This document shows positions 8,755-16,461 of a DNA stretch of 64,000 nt, piece by piece. Origin of the DNA: CALBPI01 sp038521865 (GTDB lineage Bacteria; Pseudomonadota; Gammaproteobacteria; Steroidobacterales; Woeseiaceae). The notes below the pieces were generated by a model that saw nothing but the letters and a program-made list of their open reading frames with translations, made no database searches and had not been told where the DNA came from. Within the stretch, counting starts at the first letter, position 1. Every line of letters starts with the position of its first letter. A program made the translations under genes and the position numbers. The stretch is from positions 429,392 to 493,391 of the forward strand of contig JBCBKO010000003.1 in assembly GCA_038521865.1 (NCBI GenBank), read 5' to 3'.

Positions 8755-9359
8755 TTGTTGAGCCCCTCTGCGTTCGTCTCGCCCAAACTGATCATTAGAT
8801 CCTTCAATTTCCTTCGAGCATGAAATATTCGTGTCTTGACGGTGTTTTCCGGACAGTTCGCAATTTCGGCGATTTCGCGATAGTTGTACCCTGAGAAGTA
8901 ACATAACTCCACGACCAATCGATGATCCGGACTCAACTGCATAAGCGCTTTATCAATCACTTCGCGCCGTTCAATTCCTACCCGCTCGTCAGGTCCAGCT
9001 AGTAGCTCTTCGTCAGTCTCCGTCTGCGAGTCTTTAGTGCGGTGCAACGCCTTGAGACAATGACGGTAAGCGATCGAATAAATCCACGTCGAAACCTTGG
9101 ATGTCCCGTTATAGGTCGACGCCTTTCTCCAAACGGTCATCATCACATCGTTGAAAGCCTCTTCGTGCAGGCCGAGATCTTTGATGAATCGATGCATGAA
9201 TGGGCCGAGTTTGAACCGGTATGTCTGATAAAGCCGCTCAAACGAAGCAACGCTCGCGTTTCTTGCGATACCACGGATCAGCTCCCTCTCCTCCATATCG
9301 CGATCTGTGTTCAAAGGTCTTCCATTCGGCATGGATATGTCCAATGCGACGGCCCTCAT
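8751..9359 (-). CDS. ECF sigma-70 family sigma factor
   Basis: This 202-residue protein contains sigma region 2 (FERLYQTYRFKLGPFMHRFIKD, then EEAFNDVMMTVWRKASTYNG and VSTWIYSIAYRHCLKAL) and region 4 (MQLSPDHRLVVELCYFSGYNYREIAEI, ENTVKTRIFHARRKLK), with the usual acidic linker between. It directs RNA polymerase to a small regulon. It is the first gene of the sigma/anti-sigma/protease operon, with an ATGA overlap to the anti-sigma gene. The upstream region has an ECF-like promoter, which suggests autoregulation. Confidence 0.9.
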   Translation of the reverse strand: MRAVALDISMPNGRPLNTDRDMEERELIRGIARNASVASFERLYQTYRFKLGPFMHRFIKDLGLHEEAFNDVMMTVWRKASTYNGTSKVSTWIYSIAYRHCLKALHRTKDSQTETDEELLAGPDERVGIERREVIDKALMQLSPDHRLVVELCYFSGYNYREIAEIANCPENTVKTRIFHARRKLKDLMISLGETNAEGLNK

Positions 9360-9387
9360 AGCGTTACCTCTGGTACCCGGTCTCGAT

Positions 9388-9414
9388 TAATACGATAAAC
9401 AGACCAAAAGGTTC
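9388..9414 (-). promoter_or_regulatory. Candidate ECF-type autoregulatory promoter
   Basis: On the minus strand GAACCT (9409-9414) is followed, after 14 bases, by CGTATTA (9388-9394), about 30 bases before the sigma factor ATG. GAAC-type -35 and CGT-type -10 elements are typical of promoters used by ECF sigma factors on their own operons. The spacing is slightly short, so the call is tentative. Confidence 0.45.
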
Positions 9415-9697
9415 ATTCTTACCCCCATATCCTGTCCATGAACTCGCTAAGCATCAGCCTTTGATCGGCGGCGATGGGGCAGAAGCTGGAAGAGTAGCAA
9501 ACAGCAGGGCCTCTTCTCGTTCAGGCCATTTGCGGTCTGTGGCCCTTTCACATCAAAGATTGGCGTTGCGCGAACATGCTCTAGCTGCGGTACCGGGGTG
9601 TTATTAATCGCGGCGAATGGTATTGGGGCATATTGTGGGATGCATCCGCCCTCACCAGGGAACAAACCTGATAAACCAATAGGTTGCGTAGGGTGGA
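9415..9697. other. Non-coding stretch left of the island
   Basis: No convincing gene is present in the sigma operon upstream region. A short reading frame at 9447-9665 (minus) lacks a Shine-Dalgarno sequence and protein-like composition. The only notable element is TTGTGGGATGC at 9633-9643, which recurs exactly at 13222-13232. Confidence 0.5.
9633..9643 (+). repeat. TTGTGGGATGC repeat, outer left copy
   Basis: This 11-base sequence is identical to 13222-13232, near the tRNA-Ser gene. It lies 55 bases outside the 14-base tRNA-end repeat, so it may belong to an older or nested insertion. Confidence 0.5.
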
Positions 9698-9711
9698 TGG
9701 CGGAGAGGGTG
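9698..9711 (+). repeat. Copy of the tRNA-Ser 3' end (putative attachment-site core)
   Basis: TGGCGGAGAGGGTG is identical to 13287-13300, which is the 3' end of the tRNA-Ser(CGA) gene including the encoded CCA. The two copies are in direct orientation, and the intervening DNA lies on the 3' side of the tRNA, as expected after integration by a tyrosine recombinase. Part of the copy also forms a hairpin: GGCGGA at 9699-9704 with TCCGCC at 9712-9717. Confidence 0.6.
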
Positions 9712-10194
9712 TCCGCCCCCGAGGTTCGTTAACTATCTGTTTTTAAACACTAATTCGAAACTAACTGGGTGTCGCCCCACAAAATATCCCACATTTCATT
9801 ACGTGCGACTCATCCGTTTTTTGATTGCGGATAACCGTTCATCGCGCGGGGACGTAGGGAGATATTGGGAACCACAGATGTCAACGCAGGATCCTGCATC
9901 CGTTGGAGCATACAGTGACTGAGTCGGCACGTTTCACGCTCTATCACCGTGGCCAGAAAAATCTGCTTGGCCACCTTCTCGTGTCGCAGTCATTGCTGAG
10001 CTGCTATAAGACAACCGAGTCGTTCGATAGGAAATTTCCAGCGTCGGATCATGTTCCTATAGTTGCGAGGGTTCGCGTTGTGGGCTTTATTGGTTATACG
10101 GGGTTCTCACGTCTTCTTGGACTAACTCTAGTAGGCGCGTAGCTGCGCTCGCCTTACGTAAATCTATGCATCAGTCAAGAGCGGTAGGTATCAA
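9712..10194. other. Non-coding left end of the island
   Basis: No supported gene is visible. It holds TCCCACATTT at 9787-9796, the inverse of AAATGTGGGA at 13208-13217, and a 12-base palindrome GCAGGATCCTGC near 9887-9898. A frame at 9903-10142 (79 codons, GTG start) lacks a Shine-Dalgarno sequence and a recognisable product. The DNA is AT-richer than its surroundings. Confidence 0.4.
9787..9796 (-). repeat. TGTGGGA-type repeat, left inner copy
   Basis: Plus-strand TCCCACATTT is the exact reverse complement of AAATGTGGGA at 13208-13217. Short repeats of this TGTGGGA type are the arm-type sites I associate with P4-family integrases. One lies inside each end of the element here, in opposite orientation. 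Confidence 0.45.
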
Positions 10195-11130
10195 TTGAAT
10201 AACAACGTTGATGTGGTAGCTATTTTTAGACCTGGTGGGTTCTACGATTGGCACCTAAAGGAAAAGAACGACACGTTCACGTTCAGTGACGTGTATTCCA
10301 AGATTGAATATATACCTTGGGAATTCTCACTTGACTTTCATGCTATCGAGCTTGGCTACGAGCGAACCCGGAAGTCGAATCCCGCTGCTGACGATCCAAA
10401 GGATCTAGATTCGGAGTCACTGTTCGGCACACTTGCTTCCGGAAGGGTTGATAACGGTGCTGTCTTGCGGCGAGTCTCTTATTCGCTATTTGGGAGTCAA
10501 GACCGAATTGAAGACTTCTCGTTTTGCCTCTATCCGAACGACGATAGGCCTGACGGCTGTATTTTAAGTGGATGCTACGCATACCAGTATTCCGACGGTT
10601 CATCTAGACTTTGGAGTAACCCAGATTCGATCGGCTTTGAGCTGTCTATCGACCGTTCCCTATTCAACGCAATAAGGGATAGCGTTGTAAATGGAGAAGG
10701 TCCGTCGATAACGCTCCAACTTAAGGGAGTCCACGGCTTCTACGCTCAGGAAACGCACACGGCCGAGACAGGAGACATTAAGGTGCTCCTCCATGAGGTA
10801 TATGCCGCTGTCGCCAATTTGCCCGAGGATTCTGGCGAGAAAGTCCTACGGCTTGGGCAAGTGTCTGAGCTCACCATCAATGTCGGGTGGCCTACGAGAA
10901 CAGTGGTTACTGGCGACACAGAAAGGGACTGTGGAGACTCGGAAGATGAATCTGATGCAGGCGAGACTTTGGCTAAGACTGTGGCGGCACAGCGCCAGCA
11001 GTTCTATGACAGTCTCATAAATCATTTGCAGCACGTCAGATTGTCACTTCAGCAAGCGATGACCCCACTCTGGGTTTGCGCAGTCTCTCTAGTGCTGGTG
11101 GTTGTGCTCACGCTTATCATCTCGGCGTGA
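10195..11130 (+). CDS. Tail-anchored protein of unknown function
   Basis: The frame opens at TTG 10195; a stop at 10159-10161 and the absence of an ATG leave no other clear start, so the start is uncertain. The 311-residue product is soluble for about 285 residues and ends with one membrane segment (PLWVCAVSLVLVVVLTLIISA), so it is predicted to be tail-anchored with its bulk in the cytosol. A helical, acidic stretch precedes the anchor (about 245-285). The body looks beta-rich (FSLDFHAIELGYERTRK, GFELSIDRSLFNAI). I recognise no family. Base composition is AT-richer than in the flanking core genes, and the gene lies inside the tRNA-Ser-bounded segment. Confidence 0.65.
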   Translation: MNNNVDVVAIFRPGGFYDWHLKEKNDTFTFSDVYSKIEYIPWEFSLDFHAIELGYERTRKSNPAADDPKDLDSESLFGTLASGRVDNGAVLRRVSYSLFGSQDRIEDFSFCLYPNDDRPDGCILSGCYAYQYSDGSSRLWSNPDSIGFELSIDRSLFNAIRDSVVNGEGPSITLQLKGVHGFYAQETHTAETGDIKVLLHEVYAAVANLPEDSGEKVLRLGQVSELTINVGWPTRTVVTGDTERDCGDSEDESDAGETLAKTVAAQRQQFYDSLINHLQHVRLSLQQAMTPLWVCAVSLVLVVVLTLIISA

Positions 11131-11622
11131 GGGCACGGCAAATGGGGGATCGCAGCACTTGCCATGAATTAAGATGAGTTGGGGCGGGCAAGTTATTGCC
11201 CCGATGCTACGTCCTTTGAATTGCCCTTGATCTAGTCCTACTATCTTTGACCTCACCTTGATATCACCTTGACGGTACCTTGGTTAACCCTTGATATTGC
11301 AATTGGGCATTAGGCGGTGCGTTAACGGCACTCTTTCCGACGCATAAATGATCGATCAGGCTCCTGCTTTGTCTAGAGTAGTCGGAGATGAGCGATGCCC
11401 CGATGACCGAGCGACAGCAGTACTGGCACGATTACACACGAATCAGCACGGGTATCATGAATCGGCGCACGTCGTAAGGAAACCTGCCGTTAATGCAACA
11501 GATACGACGATATGTTGGCGAGCATGCTTCATGGAGTTCAAGTTGGGCATCTCACGACGAGAAGGACATCGCTCATTTGGGGTGGTGTTGGTAGTTTTGT
11601 GCCTATCCTAAATGGCCCTCGT
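11131..11622. other. Intergenic region with small hairpin and tandem repeat
   Basis: No convincing gene is present. A frame at 11348-11611 has no Shine-Dalgarno sequence and an unlikely composition. The region holds a small hairpin, GGGCAA (11186-11191) with TTGCCC (11196-11201), shortly after the upstream stop, and the 11-bp repeat array at 11243-11297. It lies between convergent genes. Confidence 0.4.
11243..11297 (+). repeat. Five tandem 11-bp repeats (iteron-like)
   Basis: Units ATCTTTGACCT, CACCTTGATAT, CACCTTGACGG, TACCTTGGTTA and ACCCTTGATAT follow one another without gaps. The shared core is (C)CTTG(A/G), repeated every 11 bases. A spacing of about one helical turn puts each core on the same DNA face, as in a protein-binding array. 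A further CCCTTGAT lies at 11224-11231, two bases out of register. Confidence 0.55.
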
Positions 11623-12495
11623 TTAGCGAACTGGTGGCAACAGAACCTTTGACTTGGCTGCACCTACTATAAAGTCGGCAGCGTGCTGATCTATGACTGT
11701 TGAGTAAGCAAAGCCTGCATTTCGATTGCCATAGAAACCACGCTGAAGAGCGACCAATGGATAGTCAGTGGACTCCAATGGAAAAACACCGCCACCCGAT
11801 GATCCACCGAATACTGAGCAAGTCGTAGGGAGGATCGATTTTTCTTCCGGGAATGGATTTGAATCGCGGAGCAACTTAGCTTCGCAGCGTTGCACCATCT
11901 TTTTTTCGCCATCACTTACGTCCCCATGGAATGCTACGTGGTAGAAATCCATGCGAGCAAGTTCCTCGTTGGTAAACACTCGTACTTTGCGAGGTTTTAT
12001 CTCCTCAAAAGGTTCAATTTTGAGAACAACCAAGTCTTTGCCTCTTGCACTTTTGTGTGGAGCAATGTACGGGATAACGCCCACCACCTTATGCTTTATG
12101 AAATTCACCTCGAGGTCATGCGTGTAGACGGCCAATATCTCATTTACGTTTGAGTGCAAAATGTTGTTTTCCGGGTAATCTGAGAAAATCTCATGTGCTG
12201 AGGTAACAACTGTATCGTTGGACTCTGTCAGCACCCCGGAGAACTGCCTTGTTGTATCCCCATTGGAAGGGCGATACATCCACAGAACGCTTTTGTAGGC
12301 CTCAAACAGTTGAGGATTTGTCTTGTACTCGCCGTTGAGTAGGCGATCAATGACTGGCTCCCGCTTATCATTTTCGGGCCTTGTCGTGAAGTTAAACTGA
12401 TCTTTTTCGAAATCTTGACGTTCGTCGGCAAATGCAGTGATGGCAATAGCTATGGCCATCAGCATCGTCAAGAGTCTTAGAGTAGATTCATTCAT
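11623..12495 (-). CDS. Secreted trypsin-like serine protease
   Basis: The 290-residue protein has a signal peptide (LLTMLMAIAIAITAFA, cleavage near residue 23) and a chymotrypsin-fold domain. The triad is visible: His101 in VVTSAHEIF, Asp154 in GKDLVVLKI, and Ser233 in FGGSSGGGVFPL, the G-x-S-G-G motif. Cys204 and Cys226 could form a disulfide. The probable place of action is the periplasm or outside the cell; the substrate is unknown. The gene is AT-richer than its surroundings and lies inside the tRNA-bounded island, convergent with the tail-anchored protein gene. Acquisition by transfer is likely. Confidence 0.85.
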   Translation of the reverse strand: MNESTLRLLTMLMAIAIAITAFADERQDFEKDQFNFTTRPENDKREPVIDRLLNGEYKTNPQLFEAYKSVLWMYRPSNGDTTRQFSGVLTESNDTVVTSAHEIFSDYPENNILHSNVNEILAVYTHDLEVNFIKHKVVGVIPYIAPHKSARGKDLVVLKIEPFEEIKPRKVRVFTNEELARMDFYHVAFHGDVSDGEKKMVQRCEAKLLRDSNPFPEEKSILPTTCSVFGGSSGGGVFPLESTDYPLVALQRGFYGNRNAGFAYSTVIDQHAADFIVGAAKSKVLLPPVR

Positions 12496-12616
12496 GGTTT
12501 TGTATCCCTACTAACTTGCTTGACTATTTCGGACCATTCGGTTGCATTTCGCTAGCGTTAGTGACGCTTGCGCCGCGGTTATCCGCTCGTTCTGCCAAGA
12601 TAACGTATCCATTGCA

Positions 12617-12739
12617 TTAACAACGGGTTTCGCTTGCCGCCTCGTTTTTCGATGATACTGCTGGGGAGTTTTCCTCGCGAGTCGGCACCGGCAGCAACGC
12701 TTCGGTCTTGAACTCTTCCGGGTATCTTTTGCTGCTCAT
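12617..12739 (-). pseudogene. IS3-family transposase OrfA N-terminal remnant
   Basis: A 40-codon frame starts at ATG 12739 with MSSKRYPEEFKTEA, the start of IS3-family OrfA proteins (usual form S-x-x-K-R-Y-P-E-E-F-K-x-E-A-V-K-Q-V). After A14 the similarity fades and a stop follows at 12617, instead of the usual 90 to 100 residues. A GAGAGGTGG Shine-Dalgarno-like stretch is retained upstream. No OrfB is visible nearby, so this is the left-end scar of a deleted or decayed insertion sequence. Confidence 0.6.
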
Positions 12740-12949
12740 AACCACCTCTCTCATTGCCATTTTGGATGGCTGAAAGGTGTCTAGCAAACAAGGACCGATT
12801 CACGCTACAACTTGAAGTTGGTCGTTACTATCAGTTAGAGGACCCTCTTGAGGGTGATCCACTTTTCCTGAAATATCTTGGCAACGGGGGTTTACCCCTG
12901 TCATCGCGGAAGCTTGCGAAAGGGCCATTGACGACCCGGGAGGAGCGTC

Positions 12950-13133
12950 ATGACAAAACAGAGGACAACTCAGCAACTCCAACGACGTTTCCGAAGATGA
13001 CCCAGTCTGGTGGGAAGGCATAGGTGAAGACGCTGTAATCGCATGCCTAGAATCTGCGATGCGAGAATGGTTCTCAATGGATGAAAGAGCTGCGGTTATG
13101 TGCCCATGTTTTGAACACGACGATGATGACTAG
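12950..13133 (+). pseudogene. Frame-disrupted small gene with acidic C-terminus
   Basis: An ATG at 12950 preceded by GGGAGGAG begins a frame (MTKQRTTQQLQRR) that stops after 16 codons. Shifting by one base near 12985 gives a protein-like frame to the TAG at 13131-13133: DDVSEDDPVWWEGIGEDAVI, then 30 residues ending CPCFEHDDDD. The second frame has no start codon of its own. A single-base indel, real or from assembly, or a frameshift during translation would join them into about 60 residues. I recognise no family. Confidence 0.35.
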
Positions 13134-13207
13134 TCGATTCTTCGGTAGTCATACCTGCGCACATCTACCCAAGACTGTTCGGGAATCACAGCTTCGTAGG
13201 CAGGAAC

Positions 13208-13217
13208 AAATGTGGGA
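13208..13217 (+). repeat. TGTGGGA-type repeat, right inner copy 1
   Basis: AAATGTGGGA is the exact inverse of 9787-9796. It lies about 70 bases inside the tRNA-end core, next to a second copy 14 bases further on. Confidence 0.45.
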
Positions 13218-13221
13218 CAGG

Positions 13222-13232
13222 TTGTGGGATGC
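13222..13232 (+). repeat. TGTGGGA-type repeat, right inner copy 2
   Basis: TTGTGGGATGC is identical to 9633-9643. With 13208-13217 it forms a pair of direct TGTGGGA repeats close to the tRNA 3' end, where a P4-type integrase would have its arm sites. Confidence 0.45.
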
Positions 13233-13246
13233 GTCGCAGTTAATTC

Positions 13247-13268
13247 GTGTTTTATATATGTAAAACAC
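13247..13268. repeat. AT-rich perfect inverted repeat downstream of tRNA-Ser
   Basis: GTGTTTTA (13247-13254) pairs with TAAAACAC (13261-13268) around a six-base loop, 18 bases beyond the tRNA 3' end. It could be a recombinase or accessory protein site, or a weak tRNA terminator. Confidence 0.35.
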
Positions 13269-13286
13269 ATGCTTACTTTAACAAGT

Positions 13287-13376
<90 letters not shown>

Positions 13377-13421
13377 ATCGAGCGGACGCGGACAATACCC
13401 GAATCCGCCCATCTTGTCAGC

Positions 13422-15770
13422 CTAAGGTGCCTCCACCACAACGGTGGTTGCCAAATCAGATGTCGCCTCGACCTGAGTCGCCGCGCCCGTCGTGATCGCA
13501 TCGGACAAAATGACGACTGCGCCTGTGTCGCTGCCACTGGCATCGCTGCCAGCGGTAGTGCTCGCAGTGCCGACTTCGAGCGCCGAATCTCCATCAAGAT
13601 CCGCGACGAACAACTCCCGCCCGGAGCGAATACCAGTACCGTAACCCTGGAGCACGCGGACCAACGCCGCATCCGGCGCGGTGCTGTCAATGCGAAGATC
13701 CGCCGTGCCTGCAGTCAGATTCGCAATCGAGAACAGCAGTAACTGTCCAGCCTCAGCACGATTGAGCGGACTCTCATTCGGTACCGCCACTAGCAATTCG
13801 TCGCCGGCGTTACCGTCTGCGTCACCGATCCACTGAACGGCCACGGGATCCACATCGATCGTCTGAGACGCTGCGGAACCGTCATCGCTGATCGCAACGC
13901 CGTCATTGACCGAACTGAAGTTGAGAGAAATCTCGTCGTTCGACCCGAATGCTGCCGCGAGTGTCGCACCGTAGACGACGGACGCCACTCGAGTCACACC
14001 CGCATTGCCGCGATGTCCGATGACAAGATCAGATAATCCGTCGTCGTCGGCATCACCGTCGGTCGCAACCGAATCCGCCGTGACTTCAGCAACAGTCGCT
14101 TCGATCACCTCCGCGTCGTTCGCCGCAGCACTGATATTGACCAGATCAGAAACACCCTTCGCACCCGCAATCAGCGCCCCATCGACCACGAAAACGCCAC
14201 TCTCAAACGCCGGTTCGAGTCCCTCACCACCGATCACAAGCTCAGGCACAGTATCTGCGGTCAGGTCATCGATCACAGCTAAGCGATTGCCAATCTGTTG
14301 AAGGATGTTTCCGGGTGCCTCGCTCTGAAGCGTGACCACCGCCGAGCTTCCAGCCGTCGAGATATTGATACTGCCACCCGCAGCCTCAAGTGCGTCTCCA
14401 AACAACACCAGGACACGCCCTTGATCGGGCGCGGCCAACACGACGTCATCACGATCATCGCCATCGAGGTCTGCGCCGGTGCCCGTGAGTCGCGCCGCAG
14501 CCGGGCGCTCGGTCCCACCAATCGATACGCCTTCGGTGCTGCGGAGCGCTGTCAGCGATAGCGAATCGGTGGTGCCGCGCTCGAGCGTGGAACCCCAAAC
14601 CAAATACGCTAGCGGTCCGTTGTCATCGTTCTCAACAGCAAAGCTGTCGCGCGCCTCGCGCATGAGCACCAGCAGATCGTCACGACCATCATCATCGACA
14701 TCGCCGACTTCCACACCGGTAAGTCGGCTTCGGCGCACCGTCTGAGAGCGATCGTCGCCCGTAATTACCACTCGATCTGCCAGTGCGAGATTCTGGACGG
14801 CATCGTCGGTTGCGCCGGCTGCCAGAGCAGCATTCAAAGACGCACCCCACAGCAAATAGCCGGTCTCCACGCCTGACTCATCGGTGCGCTCGCTAACGAA
14901 CACTTCGTCGAAACCGTCTCCATCGATATCGCCAACCGCGGATGCGGTATCACCCAGCGGCGTCAACAAGTCACGACCACTGATCCTTACCGCATCGGTC
15001 AGTCGGCTCGGCAAATCGACAAGACGAATGGTCACACCACCGAAACCCTCAACCGCACCGTCGCTAGCCGAGACACCGATCGAAATCACGTCCTGCGTCC
15101 CTTCGACCTCAGCATCAAACGGAATGACGACACTCAACTCACCCGTCACCGCGTCCAGAGCGAAAGCATCCAGCAGTCGTTGCGCGTTCACGGGCTCACC
15201 CAGTTTCGATATTTCGGTGATCTGGAAATTGCTGACCGCCGCACCCTCTGGATCTGCCGCAGTGAACGTCAGGATCGGACCGGTCGCATTCTCATTCAGC
15301 TGGAACTCCGGCTGGTCGACGAACTCAGGCCCCTCATCAACGTTCGTGATCGTCACCGTAATCGTTTCCGTAACGGTGTTGACCCCGTCGGATAGTCGAA
15401 TTTCCTGCTGATAGACGTTGTCCTGATTACCATCCTGCGGGTCTTCGAAATCGAACTCACCGGTCGGCGTCGTCGCTGTGATCACGCCGGTGTTGGTATC
15501 GAGCGAGAACAAGCCGCTATCGCCTCCACCGACTTCAGTAATCGTAACGCTCGAGCTATCCGGATCGGTCACGGTGAGCGTGAACGTCACGATCACGTTC
15601 TCCGCGAAAGTGAAGTCCGTCGCGCTGGAAAAGCTCGGTGGTTGGTTGGTGGTGCCACCACCGCCACCCGCAGGCGCACCGCCCCCACCACCACCGCCGC
15701 CACAAGCAGAAATGAGAAAGGCAGCAGTAATTAGCGTCGGCCAGCGACACATCGTCAGTGGTGAGATCAT
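13422..15770 (-). CDS. Large surface lipoprotein with cadherin-like and FG-GAP repeats
   Basis: The likely start is ATG 15770 (GGGGA upstream), giving 782 residues; ATG 15752 is an alternative. A lipoprotein signal ends in LISAC, followed by a run of glycines interrupted by A-P-A. Two cadherin-type domains follow (NQPPSFSS...FAENVIVTFTLTVTDPD and EFQLNENATGPILTFTAADPEG). The rest is a set of FG-GAP/integrin-alpha-like blades, each with an Asp-rich calcium loop such as VGDIDGDGFDEVF, VGDVDDDGRDDLL, GTGADLDGDDRDDVV and DGDADDDGLSDLV. This predicts a calcium-dependent, outer-membrane-attached adhesion or recognition protein. It starts just beyond the tRNA-Ser gene and is divergent from the GMC cluster. 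Confidence 0.8.
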   Translation of the reverse strand: MISPLTMCRWPTLITAAFLISACGGGGGGGGAPAGGGGGTTNQPPSFSSATDFTFAENVIVTFTLTVTDPDSSSVTITEVGGGDSGLFSLDTNTGVITATTPTGEFDFEDPQDGNQDNVYQQEIRLSDGVNTVTETITVTITNVDEGPEFVDQPEFQLNENATGPILTFTAADPEGAAVSNFQITEISKLGEPVNAQRLLDAFALDAVTGELSVVIPFDAEVEGTQDVISIGVSASDGAVEGFGGVTIRLVDLPSRLTDAVRISGRDLLTPLGDTASAVGDIDGDGFDEVFVSERTDESGVETGYLLWGASLNAALAAGATDDAVQNLALADRVVITGDDRSQTVRRSRLTGVEVGDVDDDGRDDLLVLMREARDSFAVENDDNGPLAYLVWGSTLERGTTDSLSLTALRSTEGVSIGGTERPAAARLTGTGADLDGDDRDDVVLAAPDQGRVLVLFGDALEAAGGSINISTAGSSAVVTLQSEAPGNILQQIGNRLAVIDDLTADTVPELVIGGEGLEPAFESGVFVVDGALIAGAKGVSDLVNISAAANDAEVIEATVAEVTADSVATDGDADDDGLSDLVIGHRGNAGVTRVASVVYGATLAAAFGSNDEISLNFSSVNDGVAISDDGSAASQTIDVDPVAVQWIGDADGNAGDELLVAVPNESPLNRAEAGQLLLFSIANLTAGTADLRIDSTAPDAALVRVLQGYGTGIRSGRELFVADLDGDSALEVGTASTTAGSDASGSDTGAVVILSDAITTGAATQVEATSDLATTVVVEAP

Positions 15771-15906
15771 TCTCGTCCCCAAATAGTCTTCGTTCCCCGG
15801 CGCAATACTCAGCGAATCGGAGGCAATGTACAACCCGCCGAGTAGCGATTCGTCATAACCTCTCCGATCGCCTACACTGCGCGTCGAGGAAGGGGAAAAA
15901 AGGGGT

Positions 15907-16461
15907 GTGCAAATGGCTGATGATGGCGTGTCCATGATCGGAGGGGATCATTGTCATCGACCCCTCACCCCCGAGCTCCTGCCCACCAATCCGCGACCAC
16001 TAACGCCACGCGAGACAGAGTCCTTGTGGACCATCTTTGCGGCGATTGGCGACGCATGGAAGAACGTCGTCAACGACTCGGTCGGACTGAAGAGCTCCTG
16101 GCTAGAGTTCGTCAATCTGCGAGCGACGTCGCGACCAAGCTATGTACTGGAGTATGCGAACGCCATCGTTGTCGTGGACGAGTTAATCGACATGTACGGC
16201 GAAGAAGCGGCTTTCGATCGTTTGTTTTTCGCCAATGGCATTCCTGACGGCCCACCATTAACGGCGCTAGCCCACGCAAAGCACTTCGTTATCGATGAGT
16301 TTATGAGCGTACAGATTGTGACAGGTGGATTCCGTGATTTCGTAGCGACCACTGATCCGACGAAAGACGCTGCGTTCTCGATTAACCACCGCGCCTACAT
16401 TGCCGGATCGCGTTATGGACGCGTGCCACCCGTTCGCACCTATAAAGGTGGTGACTCGTGA
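15907..16461 (+). CDS. Probable small partner subunit of the GMC oxidoreductase
   Basis: This protein of 184 residues (GTG 15907; ATG 15913 is an alternative) is helical and lacks a signal peptide. Its last four bases overlap the start of the GMC oxidoreductase gene (GTGA at 16458-16461), which implies translational coupling and probably a complex. Small helical subunits accompany membrane or soluble GMC dehydrogenases such as fructose and gluconate dehydrogenases. The C-terminal NHRAYIAGSRYGRVPPVRTY is loosely like theirs, but the resemblance is weak and no Tat signal is present. Confidence 0.6.
   Translation: MQMADDGVSMIGGDHCHRPLTPELLPTNPRPLTPRETESLWTIFAAIGDAWKNVVNDSVGLKSSWLEFVNLRATSRPSYVLEYANAIVVVDELIDMYGEEAAFDRLFFANGIPDGPPLTALAHAKHFVIDEFMSVQIVTGGFRDFVATTDPTKDAAFSINHRAYIAGSRYGRVPPVRTYKGGDS

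Noticed and set aside
9903..10142. 79-codon frame at the left end of the island
   Set aside because: GTG start without a ribosome site, no recognisable motif. It may be coding debris, but a gene is not supported.
11243..11297. Possible CRISPR array
   Set aside because: The repeats are 11 bases, contiguous and imperfect, with no spacers and no cas genes.
12754..13023. 89-codon plus-strand frame beside the IS3 remnant
   Set aside because: It crosses the IS remnant upstream region and two small hairpins and has no ribosome site. The frame with GGGAGGAG at 12950 is better supported.
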